A stretch of DNA of 64,000 bases from an uncultured Oscillospiraceae bacterium. GTDB taxonomy: Bacteria; Bacillota; Clostridia; Oscillospirales; Oscillospiraceae. The position numbers and the translations under genes are program-made. The stretch is from NCBI GenBank assembly GCA_947631395.1, contig CANRLF010000003.1, forward strand, positions 107,179-171,178. Direction: 5' to 3'. The notes under the pieces were generated by a model. That model was not told the DNA's origin, ran no database searches, and was given only the letters and a program-made list of their open reading frames with translations. Below are positions 43,489-53,320 of the stretch, in pieces (positions within the stretch are counted from its first letter, which is position 1; the number at the start of each line of letters is the position of its first letter).

Positions 43489-44841
43489 TTATTTTCCTAC
43501 GCAGAAGCGGTGGAATATTCTGTCGGTCACGTCGGCGGAGAGGGTTTTGCCGGTGAGGCGGGCGAGGGAGCTCAGGGCGGACTCGAGCTCCGTCAGGGCG
43601 GCGTCGGGGGTGACGCCGGTCTCGATGGCGGCTTTTGCCGAGCGGAGGCTATTGAGGGCCGCGGATACCTCGCCGGCCTGGCGGGCGTTCGTCAGTATCT
43701 CCCCGGCGGGCACGTCGGAGCTCCTGGGCAGGAGGGCCTCAAGGGCCGCGCAGAGCCGGTCTATCCCCTCCCCTGTCCTGGCGCTGACGCTGACTGAGGG
43801 GATGGCCGTGAGCTCCGGCGGGAGCATCGCCTTCCCCGGAAGGTCTGATTTATTCAGGACTATCACGGATGCCTTTTCGGCGATCTCAACGTCCTCCGGC
43901 GTAAGCTCCCGGGAGGCGTCAATAACGGCCACGACTATCCCCGCCGACTCCATGGCCTCATAGCTCCGGGAGACGCCCATCCTCTCCGCCTCGTCCTCGG
44001 CGTCCCTCAGCCCCGCCGTGTCAATGAGCCGGAGCTTGGCGTCCCCCACAAGGCAGGTGTCCTCCACCGTGTCGCGGGTTGTGCCGGGGGCGCCGGTGAC
44101 GATGGCCCGGTCAAAGCCCAGAAGGGCGTTCATAAGGGAGGATTTTCCCACGTTGGGCAGGCCCACGATGGCGGTTTTGACGCCGTCCCGGAGGAGCTTT
44201 CCGCGGTCGAAGGTGTCAAGGAGCTTTTCAAGCGTATTTTCCGCGGAGGACAGGGTTTGGATGTAATTTTTCGCCTCGAAATCCTCGATGTCCTCGTCGG
44301 GCCAGTCCACCACCGCGTGGAAGTGGGCGATGATGTCGAGGAGCGCGCTGTATACGGCGTCGGTTTTCCGGGTGACGGCGCCGGCTATCTGGGCGGAGGC
44401 GTTCTTCGCCGCCGCCACTGTCTCGGCGTCTATGAGGTCGATGACGGCCTCGGCCCCCACCAGGTCCAGCTTGCCGTTCAGAAAGGCCCGCTTGGTGAAC
44501 TCCCCGGGGAGGGCCTGGCGGGCGCCGTTTTCAAAGAGCTCGGATAGCGCCGCCCCAAGGGCCGCCGGTGAGCCGTGGCACTGGAGCTCCGCCGTGTCCT
44601 CGCCGGTGTAGCTGTGTGGGGCCCGGGACACGGTGCACATGCAGGTGTCAAGAAGGGCACCGTTTTTGTCGTACACGCCGCCGTAGATCAGCTTATTTGA
44701 CTGGGTTTCCGCCATTTTCCGGCGGGAGCGAGCCCGGAACACCCGGTCCACGCAGTCTATGGCACCGTCACCGGAAAGGCGAATTATCCCGATGGCCGAA
44801 CGGACTGTACCGGTGGCGACGGCCGCGATAAGCTCGCTCAT
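43489..44841 (-). CDS. mnmE: tRNA modification GTPase MnmE
   Basis: With MnmG it installs the 5-carboxymethylaminomethyl group on wobble U34. 450 residues. The N-terminal folate-binding domain starts IAAVATGTVRSAIGIIRLSG. The inserted G domain has GLPNVGKSSLMNALLG (about 226), DTAGLRDAEDEAE and NKSDLP. The C-terminus is FCVGK, carrying the conserved catalytic Cys. The start overlaps the nadE stop by 4 bp. mnmG is not in the window. Confidence 0.96.
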   Translation of the reverse strand: MSELIAAVATGTVRSAIGIIRLSGDGAIDCVDRVFRARSRRKMAETQSNKLIYGGVYDKNGALLDTCMCTVSRAPHSYTGEDTAELQCHGSPAALGAALSELFENGARQALPGEFTKRAFLNGKLDLVGAEAVIDLIDAETVAAAKNASAQIAGAVTRKTDAVYSALLDIIAHFHAVVDWPDEDIEDFEAKNYIQTLSSAENTLEKLLDTFDRGKLLRDGVKTAIVGLPNVGKSSLMNALLGFDRAIVTGAPGTTRDTVEDTCLVGDAKLRLIDTAGLRDAEDEAERMGVSRSYEAMESAGIVVAVIDASRELTPEDVEIAEKASVIVLNKSDLPGKAMLPPELTAIPSVSVSARTGEGIDRLCAALEALLPRSSDVPAGEILTNARQAGEVSAALNSLRSAKAAIETGVTPDAALTELESALSSLARLTGKTLSADVTDRIFHRFCVGK

Positions 44842-46763
44842 TCCATATTCTCCAGCTCATCGAGCCACGCCTTTGCCACGGCGTCCGAGGGCATACGCCA
44901 GTCCCCACGGGGCGAGAGGGCCACGGAGCCCACCTTGGGCCCGTCGGGCAGGCAGGACCGCTTGAACTGCTGGGCGAAGAAGCGGCGGACGAAGGTGCGA
45001 AGCCACTTCAGTATCGTCTCGCCGTCATATTCCCCGGTGAAGGCGTATTTGGCAAGGCGGAATATTTTTTTGGGTCCCATCCCCCAACGGACGAAGTAGT
45101 AGAGGAAGAAGTCGTGGAGCTCATAGGGGCCCACCAGGTCCTCGGTTTTCTGGGAAATTTCGCCATTCTCCGCCGGCAAAAGCTCCGGTGACACGGGGGT
45201 GGCGAGGATGTCATTGAGTACACCGGAGAGCTCCGCGTCATTGCAGGTCTCGGCGTACCAGCCCACCACATAGCGCACTAAGGTCTTTGGCACACCGGCG
45301 TTGACGCCGTACATGGACATGTGGTCGCCGTTGTAGGTGGCCCAGCCAAGGGCCAGCTCGGAGAGGTCGCCAGTGCCCACCACGACGCCGTTTACGCTGT
45401 TGGCGATGTCCATTATGACCTGGGTGCGCTCCCGGGCCTGGGCGTTCTCGAAGGTCACGGAGTGGTCGTTCTCGTCGTGGCCTATGTCTGAAAAATGCTG
45501 GCGGACGGCTTTTGTGATGTCGATGACTCTAAGCTGGGCGCCAAGCCTCTCGGCCAGTACCATGGCGTTGGACTTTGTGCGCTCCGTGGTGCCGAAGCAT
45601 GGCATGGTCACGGCCACGAGAGCGTCCGGCGGGAGGCCGAGCTCCCGGGCGGCCATGGCCGAGACGAGCATGGCCAGGGTGGAGTCAAGTCCGCCGGATA
45701 CGCCCACCACAAGCTTTTTCGCGCCGATGTGCTCCACCCGCTTTTTGAGACCCTGGGTCTGGATATTGAAGATCTCACGGCAACGCTCGGTCCGCTCATC
45801 GAGGCTTTCCGGGACGAAGGGATTTCTCGAAAAGCGGCGGGTGAGGGCGGTTTCTTCAAGGTCAAGGCGGAAGGGCATCTTCCAGTATTCGTCCCCCAAC
45901 TTTTTGGGGACGAAGGTGGTGTTCCGGCGGCGGTCGAAGAGGAGGCGGCGAAGGTCGATCTCCGAGACGGTAAGGCCGGTTTTGAAGCGGTTCTCCGCCA
46001 AAACCGTACCGTTTTCGGCTATCATATCGTGGCCGGCGAAAACAAGGTCCGTGGAGCTCTCCCCCTCCCCGGCGTCGGCGTAGATGTAGGCGCAGTGGAG
46101 CCGGGCGGACTGGTTTTTCACAAGCTCCCGGCGGTAGGCGGCCTTGCCAACCAGCTCGTTGGAGGCGGAGAGGTTCAAAATCACCGTGGCCCCGGCCCGG
46201 GCAAGGGCCGTGGAAGGGGGCTCCGGCGCCCACAGGTCCTCGCAGAGCTCCACCCCGACAGTGAGCTCCGGGAGCTCATGGCAGTACAAAAAGCCGTCGG
46301 TGCTTATATCCACCGGTCGCGCGCCCTTGAGGCTCACGCTACCCGGGCACATATCCCCGGAGGCGAACCAACGCTGCTCGTAAAATTCACCGTAATTCGG
46401 AAGGTACAGCTTGGGCCGGAGCGTCAGGATCTTGCCGCGGTTTAAAAGGGCCGCGCAGTTATAGAGCTTCCCGCGCCAGTCGTTATCCCGGACGGGAAGG
46501 CCCACGGCGATGAGCATGTCAAGCTTCTCCGTCTCCTCCGCTATCCGCGAAAGGGCCTCCCAGGCGGCGTCGATGAGCGTGTCCTGCAAGAAAAGGTCCC
46601 CGCAGGTGTAGCCGGTGACGCAAAGCTCCGGGAACACAAGTATTTTGACGCCCAGGCCGGACGCCTCCTTGCACAGTCTTATGATCTCCGTGGCGTTACC
46701 GTCGCAGTCGGCCACCTTTATTTTCGGCGTGGCCGCGGCGGCCTTGACAAAGCCGTCTCTCAT
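44838..46763 (-). CDS. nadE: Glutamine-dependent NAD+ synthetase
   Basis: 641-residue two-domain enzyme. The nitrilase-type glutaminase (about 1-300) has Glu in [10 protein letters not shown] and Cys in [11 protein letters not shown]. The synthetase has the PP-loop [16 protein letters not shown] near residue 352 and [18 protein letters not shown]. It converts nicotinate adenine dinucleotide to NAD using glutamine-derived ammonia through an internal tunnel. It overlaps the upstream small gene by 4 bp and mnmE by 4 bp. Confidence 0.96.
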   Translation of the reverse strand: MRDGFVKAAAATPKIKVADCDGNATEIIRLCKEASGLGVKILVFPELCVTGYTCGDLFLQDTLIDAAWEALSRIAEETEKLDMLIAVGLPVRDNDWRGKLYNCAALLNRGKILTLRPKLYLPNYGEFYEQRWFASGDMCPGSVSLKGARPVDISTDGFLYCHELPELTVGVELCEDLWAPEPPSTALARAGATVILNLSASNELVGKAAYRRELVKNQSARLHCAYIYADAGEGESSTDLVFAGHDMIAENGTVLAENRFKTGLTVSEIDLRRLLFDRRRNTTFVPKKLGDEYWKMPFRLDLEETALTRRFSRNPFVPESLDERTERCREIFNIQTQGLKKRVEHIGAKKLVVGVSGGLDSTLAMLVSAMAARELGLPPDALVAVTMPCFGTTERTKSNAMVLAERLGAQLRVIDITKAVRQHFSDIGHDENDHSVTFENAQARERTQVIMDIANSVNGVVVGTGDLSELALGWATYNGDHMSMYGVNAGVPKTLVRYVVGWYAETCNDAELSGVLNDILATPVSPELLPAENGEISQKTEDLVGPYELHDFFLYYFVRWGMGPKKIFRLAKYAFTGEYDGETILKWLRTFVRRFFAQQFKRSCLPDGPKVGSVALSPRGDWRMPSDAVAKAWLDELENME

Positions 46764-47065
46764 TCAGATACCTCCGTAAACACAAAAAGGTCCTCGTCAT
46801 AGTAGGTGATGATGGCGCGTCTTGCCATATCAAGGGGCTTTTTCGGGCCGGTGACGGCGACGGCGCCACCGTCAATGCCCACGCTGACGCCGGAGATGTT
46901 GGCCGCCGGAAGGAGGACGGTCTCGATCTCCTCCGCCAGCTTTTCCGGGTGCTCCCTGTAATATTCGCCGGTCTCGGGGGGCTTGTAGTCCTTCACGCCG
47001 CTCTTGGCGGTGAACATGAGCGCCGTGGCGATGACGCCAAGCGCCAGGACCGCCACGGCCCCCAC
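46760..47065 (-). CDS. Small single-pass membrane protein of unknown function
   Basis: 101 residues from GTG 47065: one N-terminal hydrophobic helix (AVAVLALGVIATALMFTA), then a roughly 80-residue soluble domain (EIETVLLPAANISGVSVGID, VTGPKKPLDMARRAIITYYD). Family not recognised. In-frame codons upstream (EFVKKLGL) suggest the real start may lie a few codons earlier, but no standard start codon is present there. It lies between the LtaS-like gene and nadE, overlapping nadE by 4 bp. Confidence 0.6.
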   Translation of the reverse strand: MGAVAVLALGVIATALMFTAKSGVKDYKPPETGEYYREHPEKLAEEIETVLLPAANISGVSVGIDGGAVAVTGPKKPLDMARRAIITYYDEDLFVFTEVSE

Positions 47066-47100
47066 GAGGCCGAGCTTTTTAACAAATTCCTGTCCCGTGC

Positions 47101-48978
47101 CTATGGCCGATCCCTCCCTGTGCCGCCGTAGGAAAAGTTCCTCTTGGTGTAATATTCCGCCCAGTCTAACTGTCGCGTAAGCTCCGCTACCTGCCCCTCA
47201 AGGCCGTGTACGAGCTCGCCGTCCACCACCCAGGCGATACTGCCGGTGTTGATCATGGTGACGCGGGAGTACACCCGGCGGGTGAGGTCCATATAGCCGC
47301 TGCCGGTGTAGCCGCACTCGTCAAAAAGCCGGGTCATCAGGAAGCACGAGGACATGTCGCCGCCCTCGCCGGTGAAGCTGCCGCCGGTGACGGCCTTTGC
47401 CGCGTCGTTGGCCCAGATGATGTAGGGCGTGGAGTAGTAATTGTAAAATCCGTCCTCAGTGCCCAGGTCCATGTTTACCCCGAGCTCCTGAAGGGCCCCG
47501 CCCAGGGAGGGCTGATGGTCGCCGAAGAAAACGACCACAACGGGGGCCTCGTCCCCCCGGAGGCTGTCCACGAAGTCCAGCATACGCCGGCTCGTGTCGG
47601 CGATACCGGACAGGTAGTTATTAAGGATGTTGTATGTCCCGGCGCTCATGCCCTCCCCGTCAAGGTACGGTGTGTCGACGGTGGAGCTTTCGCTGTAAGC
47701 GCCGTGGTTTTGGAAGGTCACGGAGAAGTTGAAATAGGGAGTGGCGGCGTCCCGGCCGGTATACAGCTTTTTCAGCGTCCGGAAAAAGAAGTCGTCGGTC
47801 CTGTCGGAGTCCGGGAAGTCGTCCAGGAAGTAGAAGTTCTCCATCCCCAGGTTCCTCTCCACGTTCTCACGGTTATAAAACCAGCTGTTGCCGGGGTGAA
47901 GGCCCTCGGCGTAATAGCCGTTTTCACGCATGTACCAGACATATGAGTCCGTGGGGCTCCTGTACTCCTGGGAGTGTGGGTAGCCGGTGAGGAAGTTGCG
48001 CTCAGTGTCCACCGTGCCGCCGCCGTACACGTTGGCCAGCACGTGGCCGTGAAGGCTCTCGGCCTCCAGCTCATGTAAAGGCCCGTAAACCGAGTCGTAC
48101 ACCGGGACCTCATCAAATTCCGAAAGGTCCGCGTACGCCTCGAACATGACGGCGATGATGTTTACCCTCTTTTCCGGGTCGATGGCCGCATCATCGCAGT
48201 CCGCCAGGGCCTGTCTTGCCAGGTCGTCGCTGTACCCATCGGGGGGCGAGGGGAAGGCGTCGGGCACGGAGTGGAGGAAGGAGTATAAAAAGCCCTTGGA
48301 GGTAAAGACGTTCTGCTCCACCCACATGTCCACCTCCTCCGCCGCGGCCTCGTTTATGATCCTCCCATAAAGGCCGTCGGAGAAGCAGACGGTGAAAAGG
48401 ACGGTCAGCAGGGCGGCAAGGCTCAGCACGGAGCCCGAGACGCGGACCCAGGGGTTTTTGAGCTTCCCGCGCATAAATACGGCGGCGGCGACCGTGCCGG
48501 TCACGATGGCCGCTATGGCAAGGCAGGCCCGGCCGGACAGGGTTATGGTGTAATTTGAGATTATCCCCGCAAGCTCGTGGACAAGGCCCAGGTCGGAGGC
48601 CACAAGGGTCTCGGCGCGGATGGTTATCTTGTAAAAATCCACCACCGAAAGGATGATACACGGGGCGGCGGAGAGGAAAAACGCCGCCCAGGCCCTTCCG
48701 GTCAGGAAGTAGAAAAAGCAGGTGAGGAGCGCCACCGGCAGGACGTTCAATAGGATTATCAGCGGCTCGCTCCAGTAGGTCGGCCACAGGTCCACCAGCC
48801 GCGCCCCGGAGGTCACCGCCCCGATGAACAGGGCGGACAGGCCCGCGGCGCAGGACATGAGGAGCAGCCCCAGGCCCACGTAAACATAGTGGGCCGCGGT
48901 GAAGCGCCTCCAATAGTTGTTCCCGTCGGACGGACCTTTTCCGGCGTTATACCAGATCGCGTCCCACAGCCTTCTCAT
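47101..48978 (-). CDS. LtaS-family membrane sulfatase/phosphoglycerol transferase
   Basis: 625 residues: about five N-terminal membrane helices (residues 25-220), then an extracellular sulfatase-like domain with NIIAVMFEAYADL (metal-binding Glu), GGGTVDTERNFLTG (candidate nucleophile Thr), SVTFQNHGAYS and VVFFGDHQPSLGG (Asp-His metal ligands). LtaS polymerises glycerol-phosphate for lipoteichoic acid; paralogues modify other polymers. It begins 2 nt after the glyS stop, an unusual operon partner. Confidence 0.88.
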   Translation of the reverse strand: MRRLWDAIWYNAGKGPSDGNNYWRRFTAAHYVYVGLGLLLMSCAAGLSALFIGAVTSGARLVDLWPTYWSEPLIILLNVLPVALLTCFFYFLTGRAWAAFFLSAAPCIILSVVDFYKITIRAETLVASDLGLVHELAGIISNYTITLSGRACLAIAAIVTGTVAAAVFMRGKLKNPWVRVSGSVLSLAALLTVLFTVCFSDGLYGRIINEAAAEEVDMWVEQNVFTSKGFLYSFLHSVPDAFPSPPDGYSDDLARQALADCDDAAIDPEKRVNIIAVMFEAYADLSEFDEVPVYDSVYGPLHELEAESLHGHVLANVYGGGTVDTERNFLTGYPHSQEYRSPTDSYVWYMRENGYYAEGLHPGNSWFYNRENVERNLGMENFYFLDDFPDSDRTDDFFFRTLKKLYTGRDAATPYFNFSVTFQNHGAYSESSTVDTPYLDGEGMSAGTYNILNNYLSGIADTSRRMLDFVDSLRGDEAPVVVVFFGDHQPSLGGALQELGVNMDLGTEDGFYNYYSTPYIIWANDAAKAVTGGSFTGEGGDMSSCFLMTRLFDECGYTGSGYMDLTRRVYSRVTMINTGSIAWVVDGELVHGLEGQVAELTRQLDWAEYYTKRNFSYGGTGRDRP

Positions 48979-48980
48979 TT

Positions 48981-50378
48981 TTAAAACACTATCCTCTCGG
49001 CGATGTAGCTCTCAAGCTCGCTTATGGGTATGCGGACCTGCTCCATGGTGTCACGCTCACGGACGGTGACGCAGTTGTCGTTCTCGGAGTCGAAATCGTA
49101 TGTCACGCAGAAGGGGGTGCCGATCTCGTCCTCACGGCGGTAACGCTTGCCGATGGAGCCGGCGTCGTCAAAGTCCACCATGAAGGACCTGGCAAGGTCG
49201 TTGCGTATCTCCATGGCCTTGTCCGAAAGCTTCTTTGAAAGGGGCAGGACGGCGCACTTGTAGGGGGCCAGGAAGGGGTGGAGCCTCAAAACCACCCGCA
49301 CGTCCTCCTTGCCCTTGGCGTCCACAAGGTGCTCCTCGTCATACGCCTCGCACAAAAAGGCCAGGGCCACGCGGTCACAGCCGAGGCTGGGCTCGATGAC
49401 ATAGGGGATGAAGTGCTCGTTTGTTTCCTGATCGTAATAGGTCAGGTCCTTGCCGCTGGCCTCCTGGTGGCGGCCCAGGTCATAGTCGGTCCTGTCGGCG
49501 ATGCCCCACAGCTCCCCCCAGTCGGTGAAGGGGAAGGCGTACTCGATGTCGGTCGTCGCCTTGGAGTAGAAGGCCAGCTCCGCCGGCTCGTGGTCACGGT
49601 AGCGCATGTTCTCCTCGGATAGGCCCAGGCTCTTCAGCCACTCGATGCAGAACTTTTTCCAGTAGGCGAACCACTCAAGGTCCGTGCCGGGCTTGCAGAA
49701 GAACTCGCACTCCATCTGCTCGAACTCACGGGTGCGGAATGTGAAGTTGCCCGGGGTGATCTCGTTGCGGAATGCCTTGCCCACCTGGCAGACGCCGAAG
49801 GGGAGCTTGCGGCGGGTGGTGCGCTGGATGTTGGAGAAGTTGACGAAAATGCCCTGTGCCGTCTCGGGCCTCAAGTAGCAGGTGGAGGAGGAGTCCTCCG
49901 TGACGCCGATGGCGGTCTTGAACATCAGGTTGAACTTGCGGATGGGGGTGAAATCGTGCTTTCCGCACACGGGGCAGATGACGTCCTCGTGCTCGGCGAT
50001 ATATTTATCCATCTCGTCAAAGCTCATGGCGTCGGTGTTGACCTCGGGGTGCTCGTCGCCGATGAGCTTATCCGCCCGGTGGCGGGATTTGCAGGAGCGG
50101 CAATCAAGAAGCGGGTCGGAGAAGCTGGACACGTGGCCCGTGGTGACCCAGGTCTGGGGGTTCATAATTATGGCGGCGTCCAGCCCCACGTTGTAGGGGG
50201 ACTCCTGGACGAATTTTTTGAGCCATGCCTTTTTCACGTTGTTTTTAAATTCCACTCCCAGAGGGCCGTAGTCCCAGGAGTTGGCCAGGCCGCCGTATAT
50301 CTCGCTTCCGGCGTAGATAAAGCCGCGGCTCTTGCAGAGGTTGACGATCATGTCGAGGGTCTTTTCGCTGTTTTTCAT
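48981..50378 (-). CDS. glyS: Glycyl-tRNA synthetase (homodimeric class IIa)
   Basis: 465 residues with motif regions [20 protein letters not shown] (start), [15 protein letters not shown] and [20 protein letters not shown]. The zinc-finger-like insert has CRSC and CPVCGKHDF, and the C-terminal anticodon domain ends [17 protein letters not shown] is placed before ATG 50378; the longer frame to 50450 has no ribosome site. The short leader contains a GCGGC/GCCGC hairpin but no T-box. First gene of the glyS-ltaS-like-46760-nadE-mnmE operon. Confidence 0.95.
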   Translation of the reverse strand: MKNSEKTLDMIVNLCKSRGFIYAGSEIYGGLANSWDYGPLGVEFKNNVKKAWLKKFVQESPYNVGLDAAIIMNPQTWVTTGHVSSFSDPLLDCRSCKSRHRADKLIGDEHPEVNTDAMSFDEMDKYIAEHEDVICPVCGKHDFTPIRKFNLMFKTAIGVTEDSSSTCYLRPETAQGIFVNFSNIQRTTRRKLPFGVCQVGKAFRNEITPGNFTFRTREFEQMECEFFCKPGTDLEWFAYWKKFCIEWLKSLGLSEENMRYRDHEPAELAFYSKATTDIEYAFPFTDWGELWGIADRTDYDLGRHQEASGKDLTYYDQETNEHFIPYVIEPSLGCDRVALAFLCEAYDEEHLVDAKGKEDVRVVLRLHPFLAPYKCAVLPLSKKLSDKAMEIRNDLARSFMVDFDDAGSIGKRYRREDEIGTPFCVTYDFDSENDNCVTVRERDTMEQVRIPISELESYIAERIVF

Positions 50379-50571
50379 GTCTTTGTTCCTTCCCGCGGCT
50401 GGCTGCCGCGTCGTTTTTTTGTCCGCGGAGGCGATCCGGGGACGTAACATGTATTATATACCAGAATTTCCGTGTTTTCCACAGTTTTTTTGAACTAAAT
50501 AATGGACTGAATGGGCGGGTTTTTGGATGGATATACTATTATGACCAACATGTGAACCGGAGGACGGAAAA

Positions 50572-51576
50572 ATGGAGAGGATAGCCTTTTTCGACGCGCG
50601 GACCTACGACAGGAAATATTTTGACGCCCTTGCCCCCAGGGCGGGGCTGGAGATCACGTATCTGGAGGGCCGCCTTACGCCCAGGACGGCGGTGCTGGCC
50701 CGGGGCTTCGACGGAATATGCGCCTTCGTCAACGACGACCTGGGGGCGGACACGATGTGGGCGCTGTCGGAGGCCGGGGTGCGGGCCGTGGCCCTCAGGT
50801 GCGCCGGGTACAACAACGTGGACCTGAAGGCCGCGGAAAAATGCGGCATAAGTGTCTTTCGGGTGCCGGCCTATTCCCCGGCGAGCGTGGCCGAGCACGC
50901 CCTGGCGTTGCTGCTAACGCTGACCCGCCAGACCCACCGGGCCTTCACCAGGACCCGGGAGCGGAATTTCAGCCTGGAGGGCCTGGTGGGCGTGAATTTG
51001 GAGGGCCGGACCGTGGGCGTTGTTGGCACGGGCCGGGTTGGGCTCAGGTTCGCCCAGACGGTAAGGGCCCTGGGCACACACGTCATAGCCTGTGACCCGG
51101 AGCCGAAATGGGGCGCGGGGTTGGAGTATACGCGGCTTGACGAGCTCATCCGCCGCGCCGACGTCATATCCCTTCACTGTCCCCTGACGCCGGAGAGCTA
51201 CCACATGCTCAGCCGCTCGGCCTTCCACGCCATGCGCCCGGGGGTCATCATCATAAACACCTCCCGTGGGGCCCTTATCGACTCCGAGGCGCTGCTGGAC
51301 AACGTGAAATCCGGAAAGGTGGGCGCCGCGGGGCTGGATGTCTACGAGGAGGAAGCGGACGTTTTTTATGAGGACGTGAGCTCCAAGGTCATGCGGGACG
51401 ACACGCTGAACCTCCTTTTGAGCCAGCCAAACGTCCTCGTCACCAGCCACCAGGCCTTTTTGACCGACGAGGCCCTCCGGGCCATCGCCGAGACAACGGT
51501 AAATAACCTCCGGGGCTTTTTCGCCGGGGATGCGGTGGAAAACGAGCTCCGGCCACGCGAGGCTCAGACGGTGTGA
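50572..51576 (+). CDS. ldhA: D-lactate dehydrogenase (2-hydroxyacid dehydrogenase family)
   Basis: Reduces pyruvate to D-lactate with NADH. 334 residues of the LdhA type. It has the NAD motif GTGRVGLRFAQ (about 150), catalytic Arg in NTSRGALIDSEALL (about 232), a Glu in GLDVYEEEADVF (typical of D-LDH) and catalytic His in TSHQAFLT (about 293). A GGAGGA site precedes the ATG. It is divergent from glyS. Close paralogues act on other 2-keto acids, so the substrate is probable. Confidence 0.88.
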   Translation: MERIAFFDARTYDRKYFDALAPRAGLEITYLEGRLTPRTAVLARGFDGICAFVNDDLGADTMWALSEAGVRAVALRCAGYNNVDLKAAEKCGISVFRVPAYSPASVAEHALALLLTLTRQTHRAFTRTRERNFSLEGLVGVNLEGRTVGVVGTGRVGLRFAQTVRALGTHVIACDPEPKWGAGLEYTRLDELIRRADVISLHCPLTPESYHMLSRSAFHAMRPGVIIINTSRGALIDSEALLDNVKSGKVGAAGLDVYEEEADVFYEDVSSKVMRDDTLNLLLSQPNVLVTSHQAFLTDEALRAIAETTVNNLRGFFAGDAVENELRPREAQTV

Positions 51577-51586
51577 GCTTTAAGAC

Positions 51587-51622
51587 GGCGGGAGCCGAAC
51601 CTAAACACGTTCGACTCCCGCC
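51587..51622 (+). terminator. ldhA terminator
   Basis: 14-bp stem (one mismatch) GGCGGGAGCCGAAC / GTTCGACTCCCGCC, 10 nt after the ldhA stop. It may also serve the convergent small gene. Confidence 0.75.
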
Positions 51623-51625
51623 GCC

Positions 51626-51829
51626 TTATGCTTTCCGCGCCTTTTTCGCCCGGGCTTTCTCGTACCGCTGGCCCCTTATAAAGCCGTAATTATACGCCGC
51701 CGACACAGTTTTCAGCGGGTCCTCCATGCCCGCCAGTGCAAACGCCTCCAGCACCGTAGGCGAGTATCTGACCGGCGGTTTCTCCATAAACATCTCCTCC
51801 GCCCAGTTTGCGTCATGTTGTTTTGGCAT
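51626..51829 (-). CDS. Small conserved-looking hypothetical protein
   Basis: 67 residues, no membrane helix, basic C-terminus (GQRYEKARAKKARKA) after an acidic/aromatic N-terminus (PKQHDANWAEEMFME). AAGGTG lies 6 nt before ATG 51829, chosen over ATG 51838. Family not recognised. The short basic form would suit a nucleic-acid or regulatory role, but nothing shows it. Confidence 0.55.
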   Translation of the reverse strand: MPKQHDANWAEEMFMEKPPVRYSPTVLEAFALAGMEDPLKTVSAAYNYGFIRGQRYEKARAKKARKA

Positions 51830-52828
51830 GATTAGCACCTTCTATCTATATTTTTTCTGAGTATATCGCAGATTTGCGCGCAAGATGACCTTCACTGGAT
51901 GTCAAGGAAAAAAATTGTTGCGGCTTCGCCGCGTATCCCACCTCATCCCTGCCCTTCCCCGCCCGGGCGGGGAAGGCAAAAAAGGTTGCGCCTGCGGGCG
52001 CAGATTTGATTGCGCCGCAAGGCGCAACCTTATTCTCTTAGGCGCCCCTTCGTAAGGGGAGCTGTCGCCCTCAGGCGACTGAAGGGTCGAGGGTGTAGGC
52101 GTGTGCAAATACTTCGGCCTCGACCCTACCGGCCCTGCGGGGCCACCTCCCCGAACGTCGGGGAGGTTAAGGGGACGCATTATCGGAGGCGTGTACAAAG
52201 CCCTTCGGCCTCGCTTCCCCCCTACCCCCCTCCTACGAGGAGGGGGCTTCAATAAGAGGTTTGCGGCTTCGCCGCACATTTGATTGCGCCGTGAGGCGCA
52301 ACCTTTTTGTGGGGCGAGTGCGGTTGTTTGGGTGCTTCCGTATATGCTACTCTCACACCTCACCCCTGCCCCTCCCCACGCTCGGGTGGGGAGGGCGAAA
52401 GAGGTTGCGCCGGGGGCGCAATTTTTATTTCGCGTGAGCCTTCCCCGCTTGGGTGGGGAAGGGCAGGGATGAGGTGGGATTACGCGGCGTCAGCCGCAAC
52501 AATATTCCCCCGTCCCCGCCGCGCGGATCGCCCCTCCTCTCTGAGGAGGGGGCAGGGGGAGGAGTCTGGGTACGGACTCCCCTCAGTCTCGCTATGCTCG
52601 ACAGCTCATCTCCGCGCTAAGAGCCGCCCTTCGGGCGGTTGCGCTCCGAAACGCGCCTGCGGGCGCAGCCCTCAGAGAGGGGAGCCTTTCGCCTGCGGGC
52701 GGGACGTGGGGTGCGGGTCATATGGTAACGGCGGGCTCTTCAATCTTTCTACATACTGTTAGTATGTATATTTGTAAGGGGTATTATATTATACTGGTGA
52801 GTAGAATGTCAATAGGCGGGTGAAAAAA
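51830..52828. repeat. Repeat-rich non-coding kilobase
   Basis: Open frames here are low-complexity and lack ribosome sites. The region holds a 62-bp near-perfect inverted pair (51915-51976 and 52439-52503) about 460 bp apart. It also has several GGGGAGG/CCTCCCC palindromes and two copies of a GCGCC-GCAAGGCGCAACC-T unit (52010-52032, 52283-52307), with a related third near 52403-52431. A further copy is at 53150-53175. It resembles a nest of MITE- or REP-like units. Confidence 0.65.
52750..52768. promoter_or_regulatory. Palindromic operator-like site upstream of the small HTH gene
   Basis: Perfect arms TACATACT and AGTATGTA around a GTT centre (19 bp), 60 bp before the HTH start and next to AT-rich -10-like sequence. 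A likely autoregulatory site; inferred. Confidence 0.45.
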
Positions 52829-53038
52829 ATGTTCAGGAAACGTCTAAGGCAGGCGCGGATAGACGCGAACCTTACACAGCAGAGAATGGCGGACCTGCTC
52901 GGGATTTCCCTCAACGGCTATCAGAAATACGAGCAGGGCGAGACACAGCCGCCGCTGGATACGCTGGTGAAGCTCTCTCGTATACTGAACGTCACAACGG
53001 ACTATCTTCTTTGCAATGACAAACCGCCCGAGGATTGA
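52829..53038 (+). CDS. Small XRE-family HTH protein
   Basis: 69 residues comprising almost only a Cro/cI helix-turn-helix (LRQARIDANLTQQRMADLLG, then YQKYEQGETQP and LDTLVKLSRILNVTTDYLLC). The GGCGGG site is placed for ATG 52829; GTG 52820 abuts it. Likely a DNA-binding repressor with targets unknown. A palindrome upstream suggests autoregulation. It stands alone between repeats. Confidence 0.85.
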   Translation: MFRKRLRQARIDANLTQQRMADLLGISLNGYQKYEQGETQPPLDTLVKLSRILNVTTDYLLCNDKPPED

Positions 53039-53058
53039 GGTATTGGATTGGACGGGGC

Positions 53059-53138
53059 GGGCGGGTTTTGAACCCGCCCCTACTGGTTGTTTGGAGGATT
53101 TTCCTATTTGGCCGTAGGGGAGGGTTTTAAACCCTCCC
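53059..53138 (+). terminator. Tandem palindromes after the small HTH gene
   Basis: Hairpin 1: GGGCGGGTT (53059-53067) / AACCCGCCC (53071-53079). Hairpin 2: GGGAGGGTTT (53118-53127) / AAACCCTCCC (53129-53138), followed by GTTTTTA. The second is a plausible terminator; both share the design of hairpins at 17128 and 40609. Confidence 0.6.
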
Positions 53139-53320
53139 GTTTTTAATTAGCGCCGCAAGGCGCAACCTTTTTGAGGGGCGCGGCCTTTTTCGTACTCGTC
53201 CATTTGACGAAAAAAATTGCAAATTCCACGCGCGCTTTTCCGTTTATGCGCTTGAAAAGCGGCGTTTTTGTGGTATATAATTTACCGGTTGAAATTTACG
53301 CTCAGGGAGAAGTGTGTGCT

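Noticed and set aside
50379..50571. T-box riboswitch upstream of glyS
   Set aside because: Only a short leader separates the promoter-like TATAAT region from the start. I see no specifier loop or T-box antiterminator sequence.
51902..52762. Protein genes of 150 residues on both strands in the repeat nest
   Set aside because: Pro/Arg-rich low-complexity translations of GC palindromes without ribosome sites.
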